Shown here: piece after piece, positions 49,277 through 61,400 of the stretch | How the letters are laid out: each line of letters opens with the position of its first letter | How positions within the stretch are numbered: the first letter of the stretch is position 1 | Program-made: the position numbers and the translations under genes | From: Chrysaora quinquecirrha | Taxonomy: Eukaryota; Cnidaria; Scyphozoa; Semaeostomeae; Pelagiidae | Assembly (NCBI GenBank): GCA_014526335.1 | Contig: JACTAT010000060.1 | Coordinates: 4,440,404 to 4,504,403 of the forward strand | Length of the DNA: 64,000 nucleotides | Direction: 5' to 3' | The notes under the pieces: model-generated | What the model was told of the DNA's origin: nothing | The model's input: only the letters and a program-made list of their open reading frames with translations | Database searches by the model: none

Positions 49277-49304
49277 GAGTCCCCCCCAAGGAGGTGCGAA
49301 ATCA

Positions 49305-49682
49305 CCCAGGGGGGTACTCATTAACTTTCAATACGGGGGGGTCCATGCCACTATTTCCTTGCAGACCCCCAAATATTGAGTTTAATGTTTTGGAGACCCC
49401 AAATATTGCTATCTTTTTTTGGACACCTAAAATGTTTTCTCGGGTTTAGCCATCAGTTTCATGACAATTTACTATTTATAAGCTCTTGGCAGTTGAATGG
49501 GTCATTGTAATGAATCGTACCAAATCGAAAGATTCTTCCTTCAGATTTGTGGACCCCAAATATTTAATTTTTTCCATATTATAATTCACAGACCCCAAAT
49601 ATTGAATAAGCTTAAGATTCCGGACCCCAAATATTGGCATGGACCCCCCCCGTATTGAAGGTTAATGAGTACCCCCCCTGGG
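49305..49682. mobile_element. 378-bp hAT-like MITE with 8-bp duplication
   Basis: Ends CCCAGGGGGGTACTCATTAA and TTAATGAGTACCCCCCCTGGG-like sequence are inverted, flanked by the direct repeat CGAAATCA (49297-49304, 49683-49690). ACCCCAAATATTG words repeat inside. Its G-rich ends resemble those of 39891-40303. Confidence 0.88.
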
Positions 49683-49690
49683 CGAAATCA

Positions 49691-51000
49691 CGCAATCATG
49701 CGCAATTTTTTGACGATCCAAGCACGCACAATATAAACTCTCTCGAAATTTAGAGCAAGTTTTAAATTCAAAGCTGCTTAACTTCATATATAAGGGTCAG
49801 CTTTGAAAAGTTCTTCCCACGAAAAGTTTTTAACAGGGAGACAAAAAAAAAAGATTTTAGGGAGCTTGTGTGTTTGATAGTTAGATTGCGAAGGAGAGAA
49901 ATAGGAATGCTTATGGATAAAAGGGCCAAGTAACCGTCATTCCTGCACAAATTAGGCCATTCTGTAATGATTTCCCCAATATGTAAATCACGAAATCACG
50001 GGCTGTACCAAGACATTTCACGTGACACGCTGGAGCTTAAACCCTGGCAAAACGATCAAACATTGTTGTTCAAACATTTCAAATTTGCTTTACAATAAAT
50101 GCTTTACCGTTTGGCCACGTCCAAAAACATTGCTGTTCAACGACGATGTTATTGCTAATGCACAAGCACGAACACCTTTATGCTAAGAAATGTTATTAGG
50201 TAGTGAAATGTTGCAATTTTCTTTCAGTTTGTCAAAAACAAAAGAAATGTTTAACAAACAATATTGGAAAGGCGGTCAAACGATCAAACATTGCTTGAGA
50301 AGCAAAAATGAGCCAAATTTGTAGCGTGATGTTTTTCACAAAGTTCAAAACATTTTTTGCTTGACTCCTGCGAAAAATATTGGATAAGCAATGGACGTGG
50401 CCAAATGGACAAACGTTTTGTTTGACAAGCAATTTTCAAATGTTTGACGCAAACATCTTTTCATGAAACCACGCATGAAAAATTGTCTCGCCACGCCGAA
50501 CCGCTTGAGGGGGCTTCACAGGATTCGTTTCCCCTTCATTATCACCGTTATATAGCAGCGTTGTGAATTCCTCTGCTCATGCGTTGTTGCCCGTGGCCGT
50601 GTATATCATATTTTGTCAATACTTCTTTTTCTTTCTTTCGGATCTGCTGAATTGATAGATCAATCGTCTGTATGTACCTAATTGCTGTCCGCCTGTCAGG
50701 TTTTTGAAAATTTCCATTCCTCGCTCTTATTAGGATCCCCGCTAACTAAGATTTGCGTTGAATTTCGTGCCAATTTTTTCTTTTTATTTCACTCTGATTT
50801 TCTTGGTAGCATAGTGTTGGTAGCTACGAAATTTCACTTAAACACGCTGTTTGTTAGAACATAGATAGTGGTAGAATAGAATTGTGGATTGCAAGAGCTT
50901 ATAAGTACTGTAAGGCCCGTTTGCACTGCGTTTCAGCAGTTTCCTGACAAACTTTGTAAAACCAATTCTGAAAAACTTTTTTTATTTTTATCCCCCGCCC
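49691..51000. other. Spacer with a degraded CCCTGGCAAAACGATCAAAC-type element
   Basis: From about 50042 to 50450 there are repeated CAAACATT and AACATTTC/AAATGTTTG words and a CCCTGGC start, related to 36116-36393. 50676 onward begins GTACCTAATTGCTGTCC and resembles the CTCTTAGGTGCC MITE family. No gene was seen. Confidence 0.45.
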
Positions 51001-51275
51001 ATTAGACCTTGATTAAGATGGTGATGCGGACAACGACGATGATAATGTGATGATGATGATGATAATGGTGATGCAGGGTGAAAATGACGATGCCGACGAC
51101 GATGATGACGATTGTGATTATCATTATGGTGATGATGGTGATGGTGATGATGATGATAGTGATGCTGCATGATGCCGAATTCAGATGATGATAAATGATG
51201 ATGATGATGATTGTGATGGTGATGGTGATGGTGATGGTGATGATGATGGTGATGGTGATGGTGATGATTATGATA

Positions 51276-51321
<46 letters not shown>

Positions 51322-51367
51322 CGACGACGACGACGACGCTGATGATGATGATGATGATGATGATGAC

Positions 51368-51401
<34 letters not shown>

Positions 51402-51420
51402 GTGATGAATAATGAATGAT
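51001..51420. repeat. GAT/GGT microsatellite cluster
   Basis: Almost pure GAT trinucleotides with GGT and GAC interruptions. Long poly-D, poly-M and poly-S frames are artefacts. The first part (51001-51180) is more degraded. Confidence 0.95.
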
Positions 51421-51672
51421 GATTTGAAGGTGAAGAATGAAGCAGGTTCTTTTAACTACTGTATCCAGAACTGGAGTTTCTTTCATTTTATGAGATTTGA
51501 AGAGTCCCCCTTTGTTCCTTAGTTAACTAATTGTGTAGAAAGATGTAAAACCATTTTAAACACGTCGCAGCTTAAAAATAAAACCATTTCATGTTTCGTG
51601 TCAGATTTATGAATTTCGGTGAATTGTAACTACAACTATCTGCAATAATGTGACAAGTGTGTGTTGCGAATA

Positions 51673-52181
51673 CAAGCATTTTATAAAGAACCTAGCTCAA
51701 GGTCTACTTCCAAAAGCTCCTCACTTATGGACCCCTTTTGATGAAATTGAAATGTCATAAGTTCCTTTATATAGTTCTTTTATTTTAACTGCATATTTAG
51801 TTCCATGACTATTATGAGGTGTAACTTGTACATGAGCAAAGCTTAAAACTACCAAAGGAAACATTTGATAGTTTCGTAGAGGCGTAACACAATTTATGAG
51901 AGTTTAGACTGCAAATGCATGTAACCGTCTTCCTTATTTTTAATTAGTTGCAGTGATAAAACGTTCAAAATTGCAAAGTTCCTTAGTGATAAAAATGTTT
52001 GAAATTGCAAAGTTCCCTGGTGATAGAGATGTTCAAAATTGCAAAGTTCCTTAGTGATAAAGATGTTCAAAATTGCAGTTCCTTAGCTTAGCGATGTTAT
52101 TTTAGACGTATAAGTTCTTTAAATTTTCAGCCTCCTTCATTTAGATTCCTTATAAAGTTTTTCTTCATAAAAATCAACGTG
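51673..52181. mobile_element. Degraded TTATAAAGAACC-type MITE
   Basis: Left end CAAGCATTTTATAAAGAACC after TA and a right end running CTTATAAAGTTTTTCTTCAT...CAACGTG are loosely inverted. The interior has three tandem copies of AAATTGCAAAGTTCC(T/C) about 35 bp apart. Confidence 0.5.
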
Positions 52182-52419
52182 AACTTCTTGAGAGCAAGGA
52201 TTTTCCATGTTTAGCGAATTAAGAGTATCACTCGAAGAAAATAGCCATCTTTTTTGCTAGAATTGATATATGGAATTAAGCATCACAATGCATAAAATGG
52301 AATTACAAGTAAATTTAAATTCCAGTTGTCCATAAATGGAACGTTTAACATAATTTTAAAGCATATTGAGCGTTCGTTCTTGCAATTGGGAACAGAAATA
52401 CAAAAGGGAAGGTTACAAT

Positions 52420-55400
52420 CTCCTTTACTTTCCATAGTAACCGCTAGAAGGAAAGAAAGAAGAAGAATTACTATTGTGTACATGATTTCAATTCAAAATA
52501 CTTCAAATTTTGCTGTTTGATTTGCAGAAAATTTGAAGCAGATACTGATGTTTACTTTGTATCAATATCAGAGCTTGTTAGATGAATAAAACTAGGTTAC
52601 TTACGCATCTTTCTTTCCATAGTAACCGCTAGAAGAAAAAAGAGGAGTTTTAATACAAAGAAATATAAGTTCGCTATTGTTCTTTTTGTACAGATTAATT
52701 ACTACATACGATGAATTAGCTACTGATGTTTACTTTGTGTCAATATCAGAATTTGTGAGATGAATAAAACTAGGTTACTTACGCATCTTTCTTTCCATAG
52801 TAACGGCTAGAAGGAAAAACAGGAGTTTTAATATAAGTCCACTATGATTCATATTATACAGATTAATTAGTACATACGATGAATTAGCTACTGATGTTTA
52901 CTTTGTATCAATATCAGAGTTTGTTAGATGAATAAAACTAGGTTACTTACGCATCTTTCTTTCCATAGTAACGGCTAGAAGGAAAAACAGGAGTTTTTAT
53001 ACAAAGAAATATAAGTCCACTATGATTCATATTGTACAGATTAATTACTACATACGATGAATTAGATACTGATGTTTACTTTGTATCTATATCAGAATTT
53101 GTTAGAAGAATAAAACTAGGTCACTTACGCATCTTTCTTTCCATAGTAACCGCTAGAAGGAAAAACAGGAGTTTTTATATAAAGAAATATAAGTCCACTA
53201 TGATTAATGTTATACAGATTAATAACTACATACGATGAATTAGCTACTGATGTTTACTTTGTATCAATATCAGAGTTTGTTAGATGAATAAAACTAGGTT
53301 ACTTACGCATCTTTCTTTCCATAGTAACGGCTAGAAGGAAAAACAGGAGTTTTAATACAAAGAAGTATAAGTCCACTATCATTCATATTATACAGATTAA
53401 TAACTACATACGATGAATTAGCTACTGATGTTTACTTTGTATCAATATCAGAGTTTGTTAGATGAATAAAACTAGGTTACTTACGCATCTTTCCTTCCAT
53501 AGTAACGGCTAGAAGGAAAAACAGGAGTTTTAATACAAAGAAATATCAGTCCACTATGATTCATATTGTACAGATTAATAACTACATACGATGAATTAGC
53601 TACTGATGTTTACTTTGTATCAATATCAGAGTTTGTTAGATGAATAAAACTAGGTTACTTACGCATCTTTCTTTCCATAGTAACGGCTAGAAGGAAAAAC
53701 AGGAGTTTTAATACAAAGAAATATCAGTCCACTATGATTCATATTGTGCAGATTAATTACTACATACGATGAATTAGCTACTGATGTTTACTTTGTATCT
53801 ATATCAGAATTTGTTAGATGAATAAAACTAGGTAACTTACGCATCTTTCTTTCCATAGTAACGGCTAGAAGGAAAAACAGGAGTTTTAATACAAAGAAAT
53901 ATAAGTCCACTATGATTCATATTGTACAGATTAATTACTACATACGATGAATTAGCTACTGATGTTTACTTTGTATCTATATGAGAATTTGTTAGATGAA
54001 TAAAACTAGGTAACTTACGCATCTTTCTTTCCATAGTAACGGCTAGAAGGAGAAACAGGAGTTTTAATACAAAGAAATATAAGTCCACTATGATTCATAT
54101 TGTACAGATTAATTACTACATACGATGAATTAGCTACTGATGTTTACTTTGTATCTATATCAGAATTTGTTAGATGAATAAAACTAGGTAACTTACGCAT
54201 CTTTCTTTCCATAGTAACGGCTAGAAGGAAAAACAGGAGTTTTAAGACAAAGAAATATAAGTCCACTATGATTCATATTGTACAGATTAATTACTACATA
54301 CGATGAATTAGCTACTGATGTTTACTTTGTATCTATATCAGAATTTGTTAGATGAATAAAACTAGGTAACTTACGCATCTTTCTTTCCATAGTAACGGCT
54401 AGAAGGAAAAACAGGAGTTTTAATACAAAGAAATATAAGTCCACTATGATTCATATTGTACAGGTTAATTACTACATACGATGAATTAGCTACTGATGTT
54501 TACTTTGTATCTATATCAGAATTTGTTAGATGAATAAAACTAGGTAACTTACGCATCTTTCTTTCCATAGTAACGGCTAGAAGGAAAAACAGGAGTTTTA
54601 ATACAAAGAAATATAAGTCCACTATGATTCATATTATACAGATTAATAACTACATACGATGAATTAGCTACTGATGTTTACTTTGTATCAATATCAGAGT
54701 TTGTTAGATGAATAAAACTAGGTTACTTACGCATCTTTCTTTCCATAGTAACGGCTAGAAGGAAAAACAGGAGTTTTAACACAAAGAAATATCAGTCCAC
54801 TATGATTCATATTGTACAGATTAATTACTACATACGATGAATTAGCTACTGATGTTTACTTTGTATCTATATCAGAATTTGTTAGATGAATAAAACTAGG
54901 TAACTTAAGCATCTTTCTTTCCATAGTAACGGCTAGAAGGAAAAACAGGAGTTTTAATATAAAGAAATATAAGTCCACTATGATTCATATTGTACAGATT
55001 AATTACTACATACGATGAATTAGCTACTGATGTTTACTTTGTATCTATATCAGAATTTGTTAGATGAATAAAACTAGGTGACTTACGCATCTTTCTTTCC
55101 ATAGTAACGGCTAGAAGGAAAACAGGAGTTTTAATACAAAGAAATATAAGTCCACTATGATTAATATTATACAGATTAATAACTACATACGATGAATTAG
55201 CTACTGATGTTTACTTTGTATCAATATCAGAGTTTGTTAGATGAATAAAACTAGGTTACTTACGCATCTTTCTTTCCATAGTAACGGCTAGAAGGAAAAA
55301 CAGGAGTTTTAATACAAAGAAATATCAGTCCACTATGATTCATATTGTACAGATTAATTACTACATACGATGAATTAGCTACTGATGTTTACTTTGTATC

Positions 55401-58400
55401 TATATCAGAATTTGTTAGATGAATAAAACTAGGTAACTTACGCATCTTTCTTTCCATAGTAACGGCTAGAAGGAAAACAGGAGTTTTAATACAAAGAAAT
55501 ATAAGTCCACTATGATTCATATTGTACAGATTAATTACTACATACGATGAATTAGCTACTGATGTTTACTTTGTATCTATATCAGAATTTGTTAGATGAA
55601 TAAAACTAGGTAACTTACGCATCTTTCTTTCCATAGTAACGGCTAGAAGGAAAACAGGAGTTTTAATACAAAGAAATATAAGTCCACTATGATTCATATT
55701 ATATAGATTAATAACTACATACGATGAATTAGCTACTGATGTTTACTTTGTATCAATATCAGAGTTTGTTAGATGAATGAAACTAGGTTACTTACGCATC
55801 TTTCTTTCCATAGTAACGGCTAGAAGGAAAAACAGGAGTTTTAATACAAAGAAATATCAGTCCACTGTGATTCATATTATACAGATTAATAACTACATAC
55901 GATGAATTAGCTACTGATGTTTACTTTGTATCAATATCAGAGTTTGTTAGATGAATAAAACTAGGTTACTTACGCATCTTTCTTTCCATAGTAACGGCTA
56001 GAAGGAAAAACAGGAGTTTTAATACAAAGAAATATCAGTCCACTGTGATTCATATTATACAGATTAATAACTACATACGATGAATTAGCTACTGATGTTT
56101 ACTTTGTATCAATATCAGAGTTTGTTAGATGAATAAAACTAGGTTACTTACGCATCTTTCTTTCCATAGTAACGGCTAGAAGGAAAACAGGAGTTTTAAT
56201 ACAAAGAAATATAAGTCCACTATGATTAATATTATACAGATTAATAACTACATACGATGAATTAGCTACTGATGTTTACTTTGTATCAATATCAGAGTTT
56301 GTTAGATGAATAAAACTAGGTTACTTACGCATCTTTCTTTCCATAGTAACGGCTAGAAGGAAAAACAGGAGTTTTAATACAAAGAAATATCAGCCCACTG
56401 TGATTCATATTATACAGATTAATAACTACATACGATGAATTAGCTACTGATGTTTACTTTGTATCAATATCAGAGTTTGTTAGATGAATAAAACTAGGTT
56501 ACTTACGCATCTTTCTTTCCATAGTAACGGCTAGAAGGAAAAACAGGAGTTTTAATACAAAGAAATATCAGTCCACTGTGATTCATATTATACAGATTAA
56601 TAACTACATACGATGAATTAGCTACTGATGTTTACTTTGTATCAATATCAGAGTTTGTTAGATGAATAAAACTAGGTTACTTACGCATCTTTCTTTCCAT
56701 AGTAACGGCTAGAAGGAAAAACAGGAGTTTTAATACAAAGAAATATAAGTCCACTATGATTAATATTATACAGATTAATAACTACATACGATGAATTAGC
56801 TACTGATGTTTACTTTGTATCAATATCAGAGTTTGTTAGATGAATAAAACTAGGTTACTTACGCATCTTTCTTTCCATAGTAACGGCTAGAAGGAAAACA
56901 GGAGTTTTAATACAAAGAAATATAAGTCCACTATGATTAATATTATACAGATTAATAACTACATACGATGAATTAGCTACTGATGTTTACTTTGTATCAA
57001 TATCAGAGTTTGTTAGATGAATAAAACTAGGTTACTTACGCATCTTTCTTTCCATAGTAACGGCTAGAAGGAAAAACAGGAGTTTTAATACAAAGAAATA
57101 TAAGTCCACTATGATTAATATTATACAGATTAATAACTACATACGATGAATTAGCTACTGATGTTTACTTTGTATCAATATCAGAGTTTGTTAGATGAAT
57201 AAAACTAGGTTACTTACGCATCTTTCTTTCCATAGTAACGGCTAGAAGGAAAAACAGGAGTTTTAATACAAAGAAATATAAGTCCACTATGATTAATATT
57301 ATACAGATTAATAACTACATACGATGAATTAGCTACTGATGTTTACTTTGTATCAATATCAGAGTTTGTTAGATGAATAAAACTAGGTTACTTACGCATC
57401 TTTCTTTCCATAGTAACGGCTAGAAGGAAAAACAGGAGTTTTAATACAAAGAAATATAAGTCCACTATGATTAATATTATACAGATTAATAACTACATAC
57501 GATGAATTAGCTACTGATGTTTACTTTGTATCAATATCAGAGTTTGTTAGATGAATAAAACTAGGTTACTTACGCATCTTTCTTTCCATAGTAACGGCTA
57601 GAAGGAAAAACAGGAGTTTTAATACAAAGAAATATAAGTCCACTATGATTAATATTATACAGATTAATAACTACATACGATGAATTAGCTACTGATGTTT
57701 ACTTTGTATCAATATCAGAGTTTGTTAGATGAATAAAACTAGGTTACTTACGCATCTTTCTTTCCATAGTAACGGCTAGAAGGAAAAACAGGAGTTTTAA
57801 TACAAAGAAATATAAGTCCACTATGATTAATATTATACAGATTAATAACTACATACGATGAATTAGCTACTGATGTTTACTTTGTATCAATATCAGAGTT
57901 TGTTAGATGAATAAAACTAGGTTACTTACGCATCTTTCTTTCCATAGTAACGGCTAGAAGGAAAACAGGAGTTTTAATACAAAGAAATATCAGTCCACTA
58001 TGATTCATATTGTACAGATTAATTACTACATACGATGAATTAGCTACTGATGTTTACTTTGTATCTATATCAGAATTTGTTAGATGAATAAAACTAGGAA
58101 ACTTACGCATCTTTCTTTCCATAGTAACGGCTAGAAGGAAAAACAGGAGTTTTAATACAAAGAAATATCAGTCCACTATGATTCATATTGTACAGATTAA
58201 TTACTACATACGATGAATTAGCTGCTGATGTTTACTTTGTATCTATATCAGAATTTGTTAGATGAATAAAACTAGGAAACTTACGCATCTTTCTTTCCAT
58301 AGTAACGGCTAGAAGGAAAAACAGGAGTTTTAAGACAAAGAAATATAAGTCCACTATGATTCATATTGTACAGATTAATTACTACATACGATGAATTAGC

Positions 58401-61400
58401 TGCTGATGTTTACTTTGTATCTATATCAGAATTTGTTAGATGAATAAAACTAGGAAACTTACGCATCTTTCTTTCCATAGTAACGGCTAGAAGGAAAAAC
58501 AGGAGTTTTAAGGCAAAGAAATATCAGTCCACTATGATTAATGTTATACAGATTAATAACTACATACGATGAATTAGCTACTGATGTTTACTTTGTATCT
58601 ATATCAGAATTTGTTAGATGAATAAAACTAGGAAACTTACGCATCTTTCTTTCCATAGTAACCGCTAGAAGGAAAAACAGGAGTTTTTATATAAAGAAAT
58701 ATAAGTCCACTATGATTAATGTTATACAGATTAATAACTACATACGATGAATTAGCTACTGATGTTTACTTTGTATCAATATCAGAGTTTGTTAGATGAA
58801 TAAAACTAGGTTACTTACGCATCTTTCTTTCCATAGTAACGGCTAGAAGGAAAAACAGGAGTTTTTATATAAAGAAATATAAGTCCACTATGATTAATGT
58901 TATACAGATTAATAACTACATACGATGAATTAGCTACTGATGTTTACTTTGTATCAATATCAGAGTTTGTTAGATGAATAAAACTAGGTTACTTACGCAT
59001 CTTTCTTTCCATAGTAACGGCTAGAAGGAAAAACAGGAGTTTTAATACAAAGAAGTATAAGTCCACTATCATTCATATTATACAGATTAATAACTACATA
59101 CGATGAATTAGCTACTGATGTTTACTTTGTATCAATATCAGAGTTTGTTAGATGAATAAAACTAGGTTACTTACGCATCTTTCTTTCCATAGTAACGGCT
59201 AGAAGGAAAAACAGGAGTTTTAATACAAAGAAATATCAGTCCACTATGATTCATATTGTGCAGATTAATTACTACATACGATGAATTAGCTACTGATGTT
59301 TACTTTGTATCTATATCAGAATTTGTTAGATGAATAAAACTAGGTAACTTACGCATCTTTCTTTCCATAGTAACGGCTAGAAGGAAAAACAGGAGTTTTA
59401 ATACAAAGAAATATAAGTCCACTATGATTCATATTGTACAGATTAATTACTACATACGATGAATTAGCTACTGATGTTTACTTTGTATCTATATGAGAAT
59501 TTGTTAGATGAATAAAACTAGGTAACTTACGCATCTTTCTTTCCATAGTAACGGCTAGAAGGAGAAACAGGAGTTTTAATACAAAGAAATATAAGTCCAC
59601 TATGATTCATATTGTACAGATTAATTACTACATACGATGAATTAGCTACTGATGTTTACTTTGTATCTATATCAGAATTTGTTAGATGAATAAAACTAGG
59701 TAACTTACGCATCTTTCTTTCCATAGTAACGGCTAGAAGGAAAAACAGGAGTTTTAAGACAAAGAAATATAAGTCCACTATGATTCATATTGTACAGATT
59801 AATTACTACATACGATGAATTAGCTACTGATGTTTACTTTGTATCTATATCAGAATTTGTTAGATGAATAAAACTAGGTAACTTACGCATCTTTCTTTCC
59901 ATAGTAACGGCTAGAAGGAAAAACAGGAGTTTTAATACAAAGAAATATAAGTCCACTATGATTCATATTGTACAGGTTAATTACTACATACGATGAATTA
60001 GCTACTGATGTTTACTTTGTATCTATATCAGAATTTGTTAGATGAATAAAACTAGGTAACTTACGCATCTTTCTTTCCATAGTAACGGCTAGAAGGAAAA
60101 ACAGGAGTTTTAATACAAAGAAATATAAGTCCACTATGATTCATATTATACAGATTAATAACTACATACGATGAATTAGCTACTGATGTTTACTTTGTAT
60201 CAATATCAGAGTTTGTTAGATGAATAAAACTAGGTTACTTACGCATCTTTCTTTCCATAGTAACGGCTAGAAGGAAAAACAGGAGTTTTAACACAAAGAA
60301 ATATCAGTCCACTATGATTCATATTGTACAGATTAATTACTACATACGATGAATTAGCTACTGATGTTTACTTTGTATCTATATCAGAATTTGTTAGATG
60401 AATAAAACTAGGTAACTTAAGCATCTTTCTTTCCATAGTAACGGCTAGAAGGAAAAACAGGAGTTTTAATATAAAGAAATATAAGTCCACTATGATTCAT
60501 ATTGTACAGATTAATTACTACATACGATGAATTAGCTACTGATGTTTACTTTGTATCTATATCAGAATTTGTTAGATGAATAAAACTAGGTGACTTACGC
60601 ATCTTTCTTTCCATAGTAACGGCTAGAAGGAAAAACAGGAGTTTTAATACAAAGAAATATAAGTCCACTATGATTAATATTATACAGATTAATAACTACA
60701 TACGATGAATTAGCTACTGATGTTTACTTTGTATCAATATCAGAGTTTGTTAGATGAATAAAACTAGGTTACTTACGCATCTTTCTTTCCATAGTAACGG
60801 CTAGAAGGAAAAACAGGAGTTTTAATACAAAGAAATATCAGTCCACTATGATTCATATTGTACAGATTAATTACTACATACGATGAATTAGCTACTGATG
60901 TTTACTTTGTATCTATATCAGAATTTGTTAGATGAATAAAACTAGGTAACTTACGCATCTTTCTTTCCATAGTAACGGCTAGAAGGAAAAACAGGAGTTT
61001 TAATACAAAGAAATATAAGTCCACTATGATTCATATTGTACAGATTAATTACTACATACGATGAATTAGCTACTGATGTTTACTTTGTATCTATATCAGA
61101 ATTTGTTAGATGAATAAAACTAGGTAACTTACGCATCTTTCTTTCCATAGTAACGGCTAGAAGGAAAAACAGGAGTTTTAATACAAAGAAATATAAGTCC
61201 ACTATGATTCATATTATATAGATTAATAACTACATACGATGAATTAGCTACTGATGTTTACTTTGTATCAATATCAGAGTTTGTTAGATGAATGAAACTA
61301 GGTTACTTACGCATCTTTCTTTCCATAGTAACGGCTAGAAGGAAAAACAGGAGTTTTAATACAAAGAAATATCAGTCCACTGTGATTCATATTATACAGA

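Noticed and set aside
51185..51486. Poly-D, poly-M and poly-S frames
   Set aside because: Translation of the GAT microsatellite in different frames.
52283..52483. Minus-strand 66-codon frame that looks like a small secreted cysteine-containing protein (MYTIVILLLSFLLA then four Cys)
   Set aside because: Its apparent signal peptide is the translation of the polypyrimidine tract and acceptor of the edge satellite unit, so it is likely coincidental. It remains possible only as a terminal exon in one alternative frame of the microexon hypothesis.
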